The position numbers were made by a program, and so were the translations under genes. The notes beneath the pieces were generated by a model. That model saw only the letters and a program-made list of their open reading frames with translations, did not search any database and was not told the origin of the DNA. A stretch of 64,000 nucleotides of DNA from Qipengyuania citrea (GTDB taxonomy: Bacteria; Pseudomonadota; Alphaproteobacteria; Sphingomonadales; Sphingomonadaceae), in the NCBI RefSeq assembly GCF_024171405.1, contig NZ_JALJZT010000002.1:620001-684000 (forward strand), written 5' to 3'. Shown here one piece after another: positions 29,670-39,447 of this stretch (position 1 is its first letter; each line of letters opens with the position of its first letter).

Positions 29670-31049
29670 TTACGAGGGCAGGAAGATCGCCTTGGCGTTG
29701 ACGAATTCCTTCATGCCGAAGCCGCCATGTTCGCGGCCGTAACCCGAATTCTTGACGCCGCCGAAGGGCATGTTGGGGTCCGCCGCTCCGAACGAATTGA
29801 TCCGCACCATGCCGGTATCGAAATGATCGCGCGCCAGCCGGATCGCCTTGTCTTCATCCCTGGTGAAGATGCCCCCGCCCAGGCCATAACGGCTGTCGTT
29901 GGCGATCCGCATCGCGTCCTCGTCATCCTTCGCGCGGATGATCGACGCGACGGGGCCGAACAGTTCGTCATCATAGGCGGGCATGCCCGGCTTGCAGTCG
30001 GCGAGCACGGTGGCGGGGTAGTAATAGCCCTCCCCTTCCTGCGGATCGCCGCCGCACAGCAGCGTCGCGCCCTGCTCGACGCTCTTGCCCACCTGCTCGA
30101 CCAGCGTGTCGAACTGCTCCTGGCTCGACACCGGACCAAGCTCGGTATCCTCCGCGGTCGGATCGCCCATCTTGGCACGCTGCATGCGCGCGACGAAGGC
30201 GGTGACGAAATCGTCATAGACCGCCTCGGTCACTACGAAGCGCTTGGCGGACACGCAGGTCTCACCATTGTTATAGAGCCGCCCCTGCGCGCAGGTTTCG
30301 ACCGCGAGGTCGATATCGGCGTCCTCGAGCACCAGATAGGCGTCGTTCGACCCCAGCTCGAGGACGGTCTTCTTGAGGTTCTTCGAGGCAAGCTCGCCGA
30401 TATGGCTGCCCGCGCCGTCGCTGCCGGTCATGGTCACCGCGCGGATCAGCTTGTGTTCGATGACCTTGTCCGACAGATCGTGCCCGACGAGGATGACCTC
30501 GAACAAATCCTTGGGCAGGCCGGCTTCAAGGCACAGATCGCGCAGCAGCAACCCGCTGCCGGTGCAGATCGATGCATGTTTGAGGATCACCGCATTGCCC
30601 GCCATCAGGTTGGCGGCGAGCACGCGCACCGGCTGGTAGACGGGGAAGTTCCACGGCTGCACGCTGTAGATCACCCCGATGGGCGAGAAGGTCACGATCC
30701 CGCGCTTGCGCCCGCCGCTGTGCTGGCGTTCCTGATCGGCCAGTTCCTTGGGTCCATGTTCCGCAGTGTATTCGAAAATACGCGCGCAGATCTCGACCTC
30801 GGTCTTCCCGTCCTTGATCAGCTTGCCCATTTCGCGCGTCATCAGTTCGGCAAATCGGTCGGCATTGGCGCGCAGGACCTCGGCGATCCTGCGCAGGTAG
30901 GGCGCGCGCTCGTCATGCGATTTGGTGCGCCAGTCGAGAAACGCGGTATGCGCCGCTTCGATCTTGGCGAACACCTCGCTCTCGCTCATGGTCTCATAGG
31001 TTTCGAGCGGCTCGCCGGTGGCGGGGTTGCGGGTCTGTATCTGGGTCAT
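29670..31049 (-). CDS. NAD(P)-dependent aldehyde (succinate-semialdehyde type) dehydrogenase
   Basis: A 459-residue aldehyde dehydrogenase. It has Rossmann motif QPWNFPVYQPVR, cofactor loop TGSDGAGSHIGE, general base Glu in VLELGSNDAY and catalytic Cys in NNGETCVSAKRF. The PFGGVKNSGYGREHG tail is typical of the YneI/GabD branch, which oxidises succinate semialdehyde to succinate. The start is ATG 31049 (MTQIQTRNPATGEPL). An open frame upstream encodes Cys/Pro-rich sequence unlike the family. Substrate specificity is by similarity only. The 287-bp gap upstream (31050-31336) holds nothing recognisable. Confidence 0.9.
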   Translation of the reverse strand: MTQIQTRNPATGEPLETYETMSESEVFAKIEAAHTAFLDWRTKSHDERAPYLRRIAEVLRANADRFAELMTREMGKLIKDGKTEVEICARIFEYTAEHGPKELADQERQHSGGRKRGIVTFSPIGVIYSVQPWNFPVYQPVRVLAANLMAGNAVILKHASICTGSGLLLRDLCLEAGLPKDLFEVILVGHDLSDKVIEHKLIRAVTMTGSDGAGSHIGELASKNLKKTVLELGSNDAYLVLEDADIDLAVETCAQGRLYNNGETCVSAKRFVVTEAVYDDFVTAFVARMQRAKMGDPTAEDTELGPVSSQEQFDTLVEQVGKSVEQGATLLCGGDPQEGEGYYYPATVLADCKPGMPAYDDELFGPVASIIRAKDDEDAMRIANDSRYGLGGGIFTRDEDKAIRLARDHFDTGMVRINSFGAADPNMPFGGVKNSGYGREHGGFGMKEFVNAKAIFLPS

Positions 31050-31333
31050 ATTTCGCTTTCTCGCTGTGGGGGGGGAGCGCTCGCCGATCCGCCCGGGACC
31101 GGCGCAGCTGCACGCCGCAAGGTTCAGCAAGACAACGGGAGCGACCACCCCCCGTTCCGTTCGCACCTGCAACAAACGCGTTCACGCGCCCGAGCGTGCG
31201 CCACGCAGGATGGTTTGGCGCAAGGGGCCGGACAGGCCCACGACAGGCGCCGATCACGGAGCAGTATTTTTAAGATGGGTCGTGCGCAGCAGCCGAAAGC
31301 TGCCGCTGCTGCACATGGCTATGCCAGTCGAAT

Positions 31334-31410
31334 TGGTAGCGGAGGAGGGACTTGAACCCCCGACACGCGGATTATGATTCCGCTGCTCTAACCACCTGAG
31401 CTACTCCGCC
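31334..31410 (-). tRNA. tRNA with CAU anticodon, probably elongator Met
   Basis: The minus-strand cloverleaf has acceptor GGCGGAG/CTCCGCT with a G1-U72 wobble and D arm GCTC...GAGC. The anticodon stem GCGGA/TCCGC carries a loop with CAT, and the T arm has GGTTCAAGTCC. Discriminator is A and CCA is encoded at 31334-31336. It lacks the three-GC-pair anticodon stem of initiators. Elongator Met is favoured, but tRNA-Ile2 (lysidine-modified CAU) cannot be fully excluded. Confidence 0.93.
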
Positions 31411-31478
31411 CCATAGAGGCATGCCGGGGCGATAGCCCCCTCGGCAGGCGGCGCATTTAGGGCGGTCCGCGATTGCGG

Positions 31479-32174
31479 TCAACCGCGCAAATGCGCCTCG
31501 TCCGCGTTTTCTGCGGATGCTTGCGATGCCGCCTCGTTCATGCGCCGGACCTTGGCTGCCAGACCGCGGTTGAGCGCGTGCGTCAGCGCGGTATCGACCT
31601 CGGGCACCGCGCGCGCATAATGCGCCAGCGCATCGCGGTCGAAAGTCGCCACACGGGTGCGTTCGGTCACCACCACCGTGGCCGAGGCGGTCTGGCCCGA
31701 CACCAGGCTCATCTCGCCGAGAAACTCCTCCGGGCCGCAGGTGCCCACGACCTTGCCGTCGCACTCCACCCGCGCTGCGCCGCGCGCCACATAGATCAGC
31801 GGCGGGTCGGGCTGGTGCTGGTTCATGAGCACCGCGCCCGCTTCGACATCGCGCCATTCCATCAGATCGCGCAGGCGCTGCTGGCGGCCGGCGTCTTCGA
31901 TACCGAGCAGGCGCTGGAACAGGCTGGTTTCCTCTTCCAGCATCGCGCCGCGCCGCGCACGGCGGCGCAGCACCGATATCTGCATCCCGTTGATGATCAA
32001 AAAGACCGCGGCGATGATTGCCCAACCAAGCTGGTCGGTCAGCGCAAAATGCGCCAGCGCGGCAAGCCCGGCGACAAACATCGCATAGCGCAGCTGCCTG
32101 ATCGTGGTCGCTGCCATCGCCGCGACCGCCAACAACGCCGCTGCATAAGCCAAGATAGTGGCGATTTCAGCCAT
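31479..32174 (-). CDS. membrane cyclic-nucleotide-binding protein, Popeye-like layout
   Basis: A 231-residue protein. Three hydrophobic segments (about 5-22, 28-46 and 50-68) are followed by an Arg-rich juxtamembrane stretch (SVLRRRARRG) and a Crp-type beta barrel. That barrel has IYVARGAARVECDGKVVG and the phosphate-binding-cassette-like EEFLGEMSLVSGQTASATVVV. A free Arg contacting the phosphate is not obvious in the cassette. Three TM helices followed by a cNMP domain is the Popeye (POPDC) architecture. The ligand could be cAMP or c-di-GMP, or binding may be lost. It follows the 2H phosphoesterase gene by 27 bp and is probably in the fabF-mltG operon. Confidence 0.8.
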   Translation of the reverse strand: MAEIATILAYAAALLAVAAMAATTIRQLRYAMFVAGLAALAHFALTDQLGWAIIAAVFLIINGMQISVLRRRARRGAMLEEETSLFQRLLGIEDAGRQQRLRDLMEWRDVEAGAVLMNQHQPDPPLIYVARGAARVECDGKVVGTCGPEEFLGEMSLVSGQTASATVVVTERTRVATFDRDALAHYARAVPEVDTALTHALNRGLAAKVRRMNEAASQASAENADEAHLRG

Positions 32175-32201
32175 CCCCCGTCCCCTCGTAAAGCACGGCT
32201 C

Positions 32202-32732
32202 TTATGCCGCGCTCCGGCCCCTGAATGCAAATTCCTTTACCGCTTCCCACGGCCCGCCGCGATAGCGAAAAAGCGCAAGGCCGCGAAAGGCGAAGCGACG
32301 GGGTTCGATCATCCCCGCCAGCGCCGCCTGCAGCGCCTTGGCCTCCTTGGCGGCGACCTTGTTCTGGATTGTGACGTGCAAGCGCGGGCGGTGCTGGTCC
32401 TGCTGCGTCAGCATGCCCCGAAAATGCTCGGCGATCATGTCGCGCAGCGCGAGCATGTCGAGGCTGGACAGCTTGATCGCAGTGCCGCCGCCGAGCGACA
32501 ACAGCCCCTCGACCTGGCCCGCAACCGGCGCGAACTCGCCCGCAAGGCGCTTGAGATAGGTACAGGCCTCCGCCTCGCACATGGCCGGCAGCGCGTGGAA
32601 CAGCGTGACATGCGCGTCGAGGTAGTTGCGCTCGGGCGGGAAATGCTCGGTTCGCAGCGCCGTGTACCGGGCGTGCAGGTCGCGCGGCAATTGCGCGGTG
32701 ACGATCAGCGGGGCGGCGTCTGCCCCGCTCAC
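32202..32732 (-). CDS. 2H phosphoesterase (2'-5' RNA ligase family)
   Basis: About 176 residues with the two defining HxTx motifs, HVTL (DAHVTLFHALP) and HVTI (RLHVTIQNKV), placed about 90 residues apart. The fold is that of ThpR/LigT enzymes, which open 2',3'-cyclic phosphates or join 2'-5' ends. The start GTG at 32732 overlaps the mltG TGA (GTGA), giving translational coupling. The physiological RNA substrate is unknown. Confidence 0.85.
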   Translation of the reverse strand: MSGADAAPLIVTAQLPRDLHARYTALRTEHFPPERNYLDAHVTLFHALPAMCEAEACTYLKRLAGEFAPVAGQVEGLLSLGGGTAIKLSSLDMLALRDMIAEHFRGMLTQQDQHRPRLHVTIQNKVAAKEAKALQAALAGMIEPRRFAFRGLALFRYRGGPWEAVKEFAFRGRSAA

Positions 32733-33700
32733 ATTTCCCCGCGGCGGCGGCGGATCTCGAACCATTCGGCGACATTGCGGTTATGCTCTTCCAGTGTCTC
32801 CGCAAAGGCATGTCCCCCGGTGCCATCGGCAACCATGTAGCGCGCGCTTGTTTCCGCCGGGTTCAGCACCGCCGCGATCGCTTCACGCCCGGGATTGGTG
32901 ATCGGCCCCTTGGGCAGGCCGACCATGGTATAGGTGTTGTAATCGTTGATCGCGGCGATTTCGGACTGGCGGATGCGCCGCCCCAGCGGTTTGCCCTTGG
33001 TGAGCGGGTAGATGATCGTCGGGTCGGCCTGCAGCAGCATGCCGTCCTTCACGCGGTTGGAATAGAGCCCGGCGACCATCCTGCGCTCGCGCGCGACCCC
33101 GGTTTCCTTCTCGACGATCGAGGCGAGGATCACCGCGTCCTTCACATTGTCGACCGCGATGTCGGGCGCGCGCTTGGGCCAGGCTTCGGCGAGGTAGTTC
33201 TGCATCGCCGCCTGCATCCGCGCGAGCACCGCGCTGCGCGCCTCGCCGCGCTCGAAATCATAGGTATCGGGCAGCACCGAGCCTTCGACCGGGACGGGGA
33301 TTTCGCCGGTCAGGTGATCTTCGGCCATCAGCCGTTCGTGGACCAGTACCGAGGGCAGGCCTTCGGGAATGGTCACGAAGCGCCGGATCACCTCGCCATG
33401 CTGGAAAGTGTCGAGGATCTGCGCATTGCTCGCCCCGGCGGGGAGCAGGAATTCGCCCGCCATGATCGGGTCCGATGAGCCGAACAGCTTGGCGCGCAGC
33501 AGGAAGCCTTCGGGATTGGCGATCAGCCCTTCGTCGCCGAGCTTGTCGGCGACCGAAGTCAGGCTGGCCCCCGACGGAACGATGAAATTGGTGTCCTCGT
33601 CGATCTCGGCGGTGCCCCACCAGCCCGACAGGAACCAGATCGCCCCGATGGCGAGAACCAGCGCGAGGACGCCTGCGAGGAGGCACCCGGCCTTTTTCAC
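32729..33700 (-). CDS. mltG: endolytic murein transglycosylase
   Basis: A 323-residue YceG-family enzyme that cleaves nascent glycan strands and sets their length. One N-terminal membrane anchor (about 5-24) is followed by the LysM-like domain and the catalytic YceG domain. The latter has ASIVEKETGVARERRMVAGLYSNR with the catalytic Glu, then GMLLQADPTIIYPL and NDYNTYTMVGLPKGPITNPG. The start is GTG at 33700, just after the fabF stop. The fabF-mltG order is common in proteobacteria and couples fatty-acid and wall synthesis genes. Confidence 0.95.
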   Translation of the reverse strand: MKKAGCLLAGVLALVLAIGAIWFLSGWWGTAEIDEDTNFIVPSGASLTSVADKLGDEGLIANPEGFLLRAKLFGSSDPIMAGEFLLPAGASNAQILDTFQHGEVIRRFVTIPEGLPSVLVHERLMAEDHLTGEIPVPVEGSVLPDTYDFERGEARSAVLARMQAAMQNYLAEAWPKRAPDIAVDNVKDAVILASIVEKETGVARERRMVAGLYSNRVKDGMLLQADPTIIYPLTKGKPLGRRIRQSEIAAINDYNTYTMVGLPKGPITNPGREAIAAVLNPAETSARYMVADGTGGHAFAETLEEHNRNVAEWFEIRRRRGEM

Positions 33701-33701
33701 G

Positions 33702-34961
33702 TCAATCGACCTGTTTGAGGATCAGCGATGCATTGGTGCCGCCGAACCCGAAGCTGTTGTTGAGCACCGCCTTCACTTCGCGCTGCTTGGCCTGCTTGGG
33801 GACCAAGTCGACACCTTCGGTGCCCTCGTCGGGATTGTCGAGATTGAGCGTGGGCGGGACGATCTGGTCGCGGATCGCGAGGATGCAGAAGATGGCCTCG
33901 ACCGCACCGGCGCCGCCCAGAAGGTGCCCGATGGCCGATTTGGTGCTGCTCATCGATGCACCGCCCAAATCGTCGCCCAGCACGCGCTTGACCGCGCCCA
34001 GTTCGATCGTGTCGGCCATGGTCGATGTGCCATGCGCATTGACGTAATCGATATCCGCCGCGGTCAGGCCCGCCTTCTTGAGCGCCATGCGCATGGCCAG
34101 TTCGGCGCCCTTGCCTTCGGGATGCGGTGCAGTGACGTGATAGGCATCGCCCGACAGGCCATAGCCGACCACTTCGGCATAGATCTTCGCGCCGCGGGCC
34201 TTGGCGTGTTCATATTCCTCGAGCACGACCACGCCCGCGCCCTCGCCCATCACGAAACCGTCGCGGTCCTTGTCATAGGGACGGCTGGCTTCGGTGGGGC
34301 GGTCGTTCATGCTCATGTTGAGCGCGCGCGCCTGTGCGAAACCGGCCACGCCGAGCGGGTTGATGGTGCCTTCGGCGCCGCCCGCCAGCATGACGTCGGC
34401 ATCGTCGAGCGCGATCATCCGCGCGGCATCGCCGATCGAATGCGCCCCGGTCGAACAGGCCGTCACCACCGCGTGGTTGGGGCCCATCAGCCCGTATTTG
34501 ATCGAGACCTGACCCGAGATGAGATTGATCAGCCGGCCGTGGACGAAGTGCGGCGACACGCGGCCGGGGCCGCGTTCGTGCAGCACGATGCTTTCTTTCT
34601 CGATCCCCGGCAGCCCGCCGATGCCCGAGCCGATCGAGACGCCGGTGCGCAGCTTGAGTTCGTCGTCCATCTCGTCGAGGCCGGCGTCTTCAAGCGCCTG
34701 GCCCGCGGCATCGATGCCATAGATGATGAACGGATCGACCTGCCGCTGGACCTTGTGGTCGACGCGCTTGTCGGGGTCGAAGCCGAACTCGTGGTCCTTG
34801 GGCTTCACCTCGCAGGCGATGGTGCATTTCTGCCCCTCGGTGTCGAAGCGCGTGATTTGCGCGGCTCCGCTCTTGCCCGCGATCAGGTTCTTCCATGAAG
34901 TCTCCACGTCACCGCCCAGGGGGGTGACGAGGCCAAGTCCGGTTACGACCACACGACGCAT
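33702..34961 (-). CDS. fabF: beta-ketoacyl-ACP synthase II
   Basis: A 419-residue condensing enzyme that elongates acyl-ACP with malonyl-ACP. The catalytic triad is Cys169 (VTACSTGAHS), His309 (NAHGTST) and His345 (SAIGHLLGGAGA), with Lys340. Length and the N-terminal MRRVVVTGLGLVTPLGGDV are standard. acpP is 94 bp upstream on the same strand, and mltG follows immediately. Confidence 0.97.
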   Translation of the reverse strand: MRRVVVTGLGLVTPLGGDVETSWKNLIAGKSGAAQITRFDTEGQKCTIACEVKPKDHEFGFDPDKRVDHKVQRQVDPFIIYGIDAAGQALEDAGLDEMDDELKLRTGVSIGSGIGGLPGIEKESIVLHERGPGRVSPHFVHGRLINLISGQVSIKYGLMGPNHAVVTACSTGAHSIGDAARMIALDDADVMLAGGAEGTINPLGVAGFAQARALNMSMNDRPTEASRPYDKDRDGFVMGEGAGVVVLEEYEHAKARGAKIYAEVVGYGLSGDAYHVTAPHPEGKGAELAMRMALKKAGLTAADIDYVNAHGTSTMADTIELGAVKRVLGDDLGGASMSSTKSAIGHLLGGAGAVEAIFCILAIRDQIVPPTLNLDNPDEGTEGVDLVPKQAKQREVKAVLNNSFGFGGTNASLILKQVD

Positions 34962-35055
34962 GTAATTCTCCGCAGATAAGACAACAGGCCCGGCCCGCTA
35001 TGGGGTCGGGCCTGTCCGGTCCCGCATATAGTGCGGGATTCGAAAAGCGCGAGGC

Positions 35056-35292
35056 TTAGCCCTTGTGCTCTTCGATATACTTGGTCGCGTCGCCGACGGT
35101 GGTGATCTTCTCAGCCGCATCGTCGGGGATTTCCACGCCGAATTCCTCTTCGAAGGCCATGACCAGCTCGACGATGTCGAGACTGTCCGCACCGAGATCG
35201 TCGATGAAGCTGGCTTCCTGGGTGACCTTGTCGGCCTCGACGCCGAGGTGCTCGACGACAATTTTCTGCACGCGGTCGGCAGTATCGCTCAT
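35056..35292 (-). CDS. acpP: acyl carrier protein
   Basis: A 78-residue acidic carrier protein whose Ser37 in [13 protein letters not shown] accepts 4'-phosphopantetheine. The start is ATG 35292 ([10 protein letters not shown]) with GAGAGGGA eight bases upstream. The frame remains open upstream, but that sequence is not ACP-like. It is followed by fabF, the normal alphaproteobacterial order. Confidence 0.97.
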   Translation of the reverse strand: MSDTADRVQKIVVEHLGVEADKVTQEASFIDDLGADSLDIVELVMAFEEEFGVEIPDDAAEKITTVGDATKYIEEHKG

Positions 35293-35421
35293 TTGTGTCC
35301 CTCTCAGATTGGGGGTTTGTGAATTGCCTGTCGCCCTAATGAACGCCGCTGGCAAGCGCAAGGGGCTCGCGACAGCAGCATAATAAAGCGATTTCCCTAC
35401 CAAACGCCAACCGCGCCCAGC

Positions 35422-36408
35422 TTATCCCGGCGGATAGCGGCGGTCGAGCTGGCGTTCGGCGCGCATCCGGCTCGCCACGCGGTCGATACCGGCTTGCGCA
35501 TAGGCCCGCCCGTCGGCCGTCATCCGCGTGCGCTGGTACAGATCCGCCGCTTCTTCCAGCCGGCCATCGCGTTCGGCGCATAGTCCCGCATTGAACAGGA
35601 GCGACGCGTGATCGGGATAGGAGGCCAGCATCGCTTCGAACTGGACGCAGGATACCGCCTGATCGGACTTGGTCAGCCGGACCGTCTCCCTGAACGCGCT
35701 GGAATCGGCGTTCGCCAGGCCCTTGCGGCTTTCCATGATGCGCACATCCTCGCGCCTGAATTCGGGAGCAAGGTCATAGCGTACGCGCTGGGCAAACTCG
35801 TCCACCATCGAATCCATCATGCGCGCGGGCGAAGGCTCGGACTTGTCGTTCGCGCAATAGCGCTGCGATTGCACCAGGTCGTCGTCCGCCGCGTAGAGCG
35901 TCCCGCCTTCACGCGCGATGAGTCGCAGCGAAGGAGAGAAGCGAACGGTCATCTTGCGACAGCGGAACACATCGACCGTTTCCTCGATGCATTTCTTGTT
36001 ATCGTCGCGGCGCACGCAGCGGGTGCGTTTCTCCGACCCGTCGCGGACTTCCGAAACCTCGCCGCTTGCGGTGCCCCGCAGCGTGGCTCCTACCGGACCG
36101 CTGAAGGCCTCCTCGGGCGCCGCGCCAGCCGCACCGTAGATATGGTAGGTGTTACCGCCGCCCGTCGCCGACTTGATCGTGAAATAGGGCTGCGAATCCA
36201 GCCGGACATCCTCCAACCGGTCGGTGATCGCAATGGCGAGCTGTTCGCCGACATCGCCGCCGAAGCGTTCGACCGTGATTTCCTCGACCTCGACCGCACC
36301 GGCCGTGCGCGCCGGGTAGACACCTTCGACGGTCAGCACCTCGGCCAGCGCGATATCCGGGCTGGCCAGTGCCAACCCCGCTATCGCCAACAGTGAATAT
36401 GTCCGCAT
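35422..36408 (-). CDS. exported hypothetical protein with C-terminal TPR-like part
   Basis: The 328-residue product carries a signal peptide (MRTYSLLAIAGLALASPDIALA, cleavage around 22). A beta-rich middle with VEEITVERFGGDVGEQLAIAITDRLEDV recalls CsgG/DUF-type lipoproteins that bind other envelope parts. Four Cys residues (CVRRDDNKKCIEE, DVFRCRK and RYCAND) may form disulfides in the periplasm. The C-terminal 80 residues contain a TPR-like helix pair (YPDHASLLFNAGLCAERDGRLEEAADLYQ). No specific family was recognised. Upstream is a short gap to aspS, so it may be transcribed from that side. Confidence 0.7.
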   Translation of the reverse strand: MRTYSLLAIAGLALASPDIALAEVLTVEGVYPARTAGAVEVEEITVERFGGDVGEQLAIAITDRLEDVRLDSQPYFTIKSATGGGNTYHIYGAAGAAPEEAFSGPVGATLRGTASGEVSEVRDGSEKRTRCVRRDDNKKCIEETVDVFRCRKMTVRFSPSLRLIAREGGTLYAADDDLVQSQRYCANDKSEPSPARMMDSMVDEFAQRVRYDLAPEFRREDVRIMESRKGLANADSSAFRETVRLTKSDQAVSCVQFEAMLASYPDHASLLFNAGLCAERDGRLEEAADLYQRTRMTADGRAYAQAGIDRVASRMRAERQLDRRYPPG

Positions 36409-36473
36409 TCCATCCCCCGTTTCTCCGAGGGAAGGTCTAGGTCAGCGCGGTGACGCTGTCATGAACAAATCGG

Positions 36474-38261
36474 TCAGCTATTGTCAGGCTTCGGCGCTTC
36501 CACGGTCCGGACATGCACGTCGCGCAGCTGGCGCGGGCTGACGAGATTGGGCGCGCCCATCATCAGGTCCTGCGCCTTCTGGTTGAGCGGGAAGGCAATC
36601 ACTTCGCGAATGTTCGGCTCGTCGGCTAGCAGCATCACGATGCGGTCGATCCCCGGGGCCGAACCGCCATGCGGCGGGGCACCCAGCTTGAACGCCTCGA
36701 TCATGCCGCTGAAGTTCTCGTCGACATCGGCCTGGCTGTAACCGGCCAGTTCGAACGCCTTGTACATTATGTCGGGGCGGTGGTTCCGGATTGCGCCCGA
36801 GGACAGCTCGTAGCCATTGCAGACGATGTCGTACTGCCACGCGAGGATATCGAGCGGGTCCTTGGTTTCCAGCGCTTCCATCTCGCCCTGCGGCATCGAG
36901 AAGGGGTTGTGGCTGAAATCGATTTTCTTCTGTTCTTCGTCATATTCGAACATCGGGAAATCGACGATCCAGCAGAATTTGAAGCAGCCTTCCTCGATCA
37001 GGCCGAGTTCCTCGGCCACGCGGGTGCGCGCGGCGCCAGCCAGCTTGGCGGCGTCCTTTTCCTTGCCCGCGGCAAAGAACAGGCCATCGTTCTCGCCCAG
37101 CCCCAGCTCGGCATAGAGCTTTTCCATGCCTTCGGTGCCGTGGTTCTTGGCGATCGGACCGCCGAATTCGCCGCCCTTGCGGGTGACATAGCCAAGGCCC
37201 GCGAAACCTTCGCGGCGCGCCCAGTCGTTCATCTCGTCGAAGAACTTGCGGCTTTTCTCATGCGTGTTCGGTGCGGGGATCACGCGCACGCGGCCGCCAC
37301 CGCCGACGATCTTCTCGAACAGGCCGAATCCGCTCTGCTCGAAATGGCTGGTGACATCGCTGATGATCAGCGGGTTGCGCAGGTCGGGCTTGTCGCTGCC
37401 GTATTTGAGCATCGCTTCGGCATAGGGGATGCGCGGGAATTCGCCCGCGGGGGTCACGCTCTTGCCGCCCGAGAATTCCTCGAACACGCCCGCCAGCACG
37501 GGTTCGATCGCCTGGAAAACGTCTTCCTGCGTGACGAAGCTCATTTCGAAGTCGAGCTGGTAGAACTCGGGGCTGCGATCGGCGCGCAGGTCTTCATCGC
37601 GGAAACACGGCGCGATCTGGAAATAGCGGTCGAAGCCGGCGACCATCAGCAGCTGCTTGAACATCTGCGGCGCCTGCGGAAGCGCGTAAAAGCGGCCCGG
37701 GTGCAGGCGGCTGGGCACGAGGTAGTCGCGCGCGCCTTCGGGGCTGGAAGCGCCGAGGATCGGCGTCTGGAACTCGCTGAAGCCCTGGTCGGTCATCCGG
37801 CGGCGCAGCGAGGTGATGACCTTGTTGCGCAGCATGATGTTGGCATGCACGCGCTCGCGCCGCAGGTCGATGAAGCGGTATTTGAGGCGCGTCTCTTCCG
37901 GATAATCCTCGGCCGAGTTGACGATCAGCGGAAGATCGTCCGCGCGGCTCTGCACGGTGACCGCGCGGGCGAAGACCTCGATCCCGCCGGTCGGCAGGTT
38001 CGGGTTCACCGCGGCATCGGCGCGCGCCTTGACCACGCCATCGATGGTGACGACCGATTCCAGCTTGAGCTTGTCGAGAACCGGCAGCGCCTCGCTGTCT
38101 TCGTCGGCGACGATCTGGGTGATGCCGTAATGGTCGCGCAGATCGACGAACAGCACGCCGCCATGATCGCGCTTGTTATGCACCCAGCCCGACAGGCGAA
38201 CGGTTTCGCCGACATTGTCCTTGGTGAGCGCGGCGCAGGTATGGGTACGATAGGCGTGCAT
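36474..38261 (-). CDS. aspS: aspartyl-tRNA synthetase
   Basis: A 595-residue class IIb synthetase. The OB-fold anticodon-binding domain (about 1-110, [26 protein letters not shown]) precedes motif 2 ([21 protein letters not shown]). The bacterial GAD insertion follows, and motif 3 is [18 protein letters not shown]. Alphaproteobacterial enzymes of this type can also charge tRNA-Asn when asparaginyl-tRNA synthetase is missing; this cannot be decided here. ATG at 38261. Confidence 0.97.
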   Translation of the reverse strand: MHAYRTHTCAALTKDNVGETVRLSGWVHNKRDHGGVLFVDLRDHYGITQIVADEDSEALPVLDKLKLESVVTIDGVVKARADAAVNPNLPTGGIEVFARAVTVQSRADDLPLIVNSAEDYPEETRLKYRFIDLRRERVHANIMLRNKVITSLRRRMTDQGFSEFQTPILGASSPEGARDYLVPSRLHPGRFYALPQAPQMFKQLLMVAGFDRYFQIAPCFRDEDLRADRSPEFYQLDFEMSFVTQEDVFQAIEPVLAGVFEEFSGGKSVTPAGEFPRIPYAEAMLKYGSDKPDLRNPLIISDVTSHFEQSGFGLFEKIVGGGGRVRVIPAPNTHEKSRKFFDEMNDWARREGFAGLGYVTRKGGEFGGPIAKNHGTEGMEKLYAELGLGENDGLFFAAGKEKDAAKLAGAARTRVAEELGLIEEGCFKFCWIVDFPMFEYDEEQKKIDFSHNPFSMPQGEMEALETKDPLDILAWQYDIVCNGYELSSGAIRNHRPDIMYKAFELAGYSQADVDENFSGMIEAFKLGAPPHGGSAPGIDRIVMLLADEPNIREVIAFPLNQKAQDLMMGAPNLVSPRQLRDVHVRTVEAPKPDNS

Positions 38262-38381
38262 CTAAAGCTCGATCTTTCTGCCGGAGATTGGTTGGAACCG
38301 CGCGCGCATCCGGGCGCCGCACGAGAGCGCGCCCCTAACAGCCACCAAGGGCCGTTTTGTCAAGATTTCTCTGGGTCCAGG

Positions 38382-39251
38382 CTAGGCGAGTCGCGCCCGG
38401 CGCAAGGCGCGCAGCGTGCCGGCGCGCACCCACGGGCGCACCCCCGGCTCGGGCGCCCTCACCCCGCAGCGCGCGAGCAGGCCGTTCATGGCCCAGGCAT
38501 CGTCCTGCATCAGGCTGCTGTGCGAACGCCAGGTTACCGAGAGCGAGATCGACGGTTCGGTCCCGACCGTGACCGTGTGCGGGGCCTTGAAGGGAACGTG
38601 GAGCGCATCGCCCGGGGCAAGGTCGAAGGGCCAGCCCTGCGCTGCCAGTTCGGGCCGCCATTCGAGCAGATTGGCGCCGCTGCGGTGGAAACGTTCATTG
38701 TCCGACCGGGACGGCAGGCCGCAGGATGGCGGCAGGATTGTGAACCGTTTGCGGCCGCTGATCTGGAACAGGATATTGTATTCCGGATCGAAATGCAGCG
38801 GGGTGACGAGCCCCGGTGAACTGATGAACAGGAACGCAGTGGGTTTGACGATCGCGCCGGTACGCGTTTCGACCACCGGCGTGATAGCCTGCAGGATATC
38901 GGCCACGAGCGGCGCGAAATCGGGCCATTTGTCCAGCTCGCGCAGCATGATCCAGCGCTTCGCGCCGTGGAGACCGTGCACCAGCGGCCGCAGATCCGCC
39001 GGGTATTCGGGCAATACGCGGAAGCGCTGCTGCGGCGTATCTTCGCGTATCTCGATCAGCGCGCGATCGGCTGCCGCGATGGTATCGGCCAGCCGCGACC
39101 AGTCGAAGCACGGTTCGATGTCGAGCCTGTGCGAAAGCAGGTGCGCGGCTTCGGGATAGGCCCCCCACAGCGGCGCGCGGTCGAAGCCGGGCGTGGCTGC
39201 GACGGCATCGAAAGCATGCTGGAATTCCATGCGGGACATGGGGTGCACCAT
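38382..39251 (-). CDS. JmjC/cupin-like Fe(II)/2-oxoglutarate oxygenase
   Basis: About 289 residues of the cupin_8 (FIH/JMJD5-like) group. The metal triad is visible as HxD in TPLHFDPEYN (His153, Asp155) and a distal His (His225) in FKAPHTVTV. LLEWRPELAAQGWPFDLAPGDALHVP is the typical strand before the distal His. Such enzymes hydroxylate proteins, including ribosomal proteins, or small molecules. The start is placed at ATG 39251; TTG at 39260 is the alternative. It lies upstream of aspS on the same strand with 120 bp between. Confidence 0.85.
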   Translation of the reverse strand: MVHPMSRMEFQHAFDAVAATPGFDRAPLWGAYPEAAHLLSHRLDIEPCFDWSRLADTIAAADRALIEIREDTPQQRFRVLPEYPADLRPLVHGLHGAKRWIMLRELDKWPDFAPLVADILQAITPVVETRTGAIVKPTAFLFISSPGLVTPLHFDPEYNILFQISGRKRFTILPPSCGLPSRSDNERFHRSGANLLEWRPELAAQGWPFDLAPGDALHVPFKAPHTVTVGTEPSISLSVTWRSHSSLMQDDAWAMNGLLARCGVRAPEPGVRPWVRAGTLRALRRARLA

Positions 39252-39447
39252 GGCACCCAAGCGTTAAGACCAGCTTGACCGGACTTGCGGCAGGTCTAAA
39301 GCGGCGCGCATCGCGACGGTGTATAGTTGCCGCCGAACGATTGCGGGCCGCGCCAGACGCGCTAGCCTGAACCTGCGGGGCAAGCCCGCAACTCGATGGG
39401 CCCCGGCCCGGGGGCGGCACTCCGCCCGACAGAAACGAAAAGATACG

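Noticed and set aside
36669..38819. 716-codon plus-strand open frame over aspS
   Set aside because: Longest open frame in the window but wholly antisense to aspS and the oxygenase gene. It is a composition artefact.
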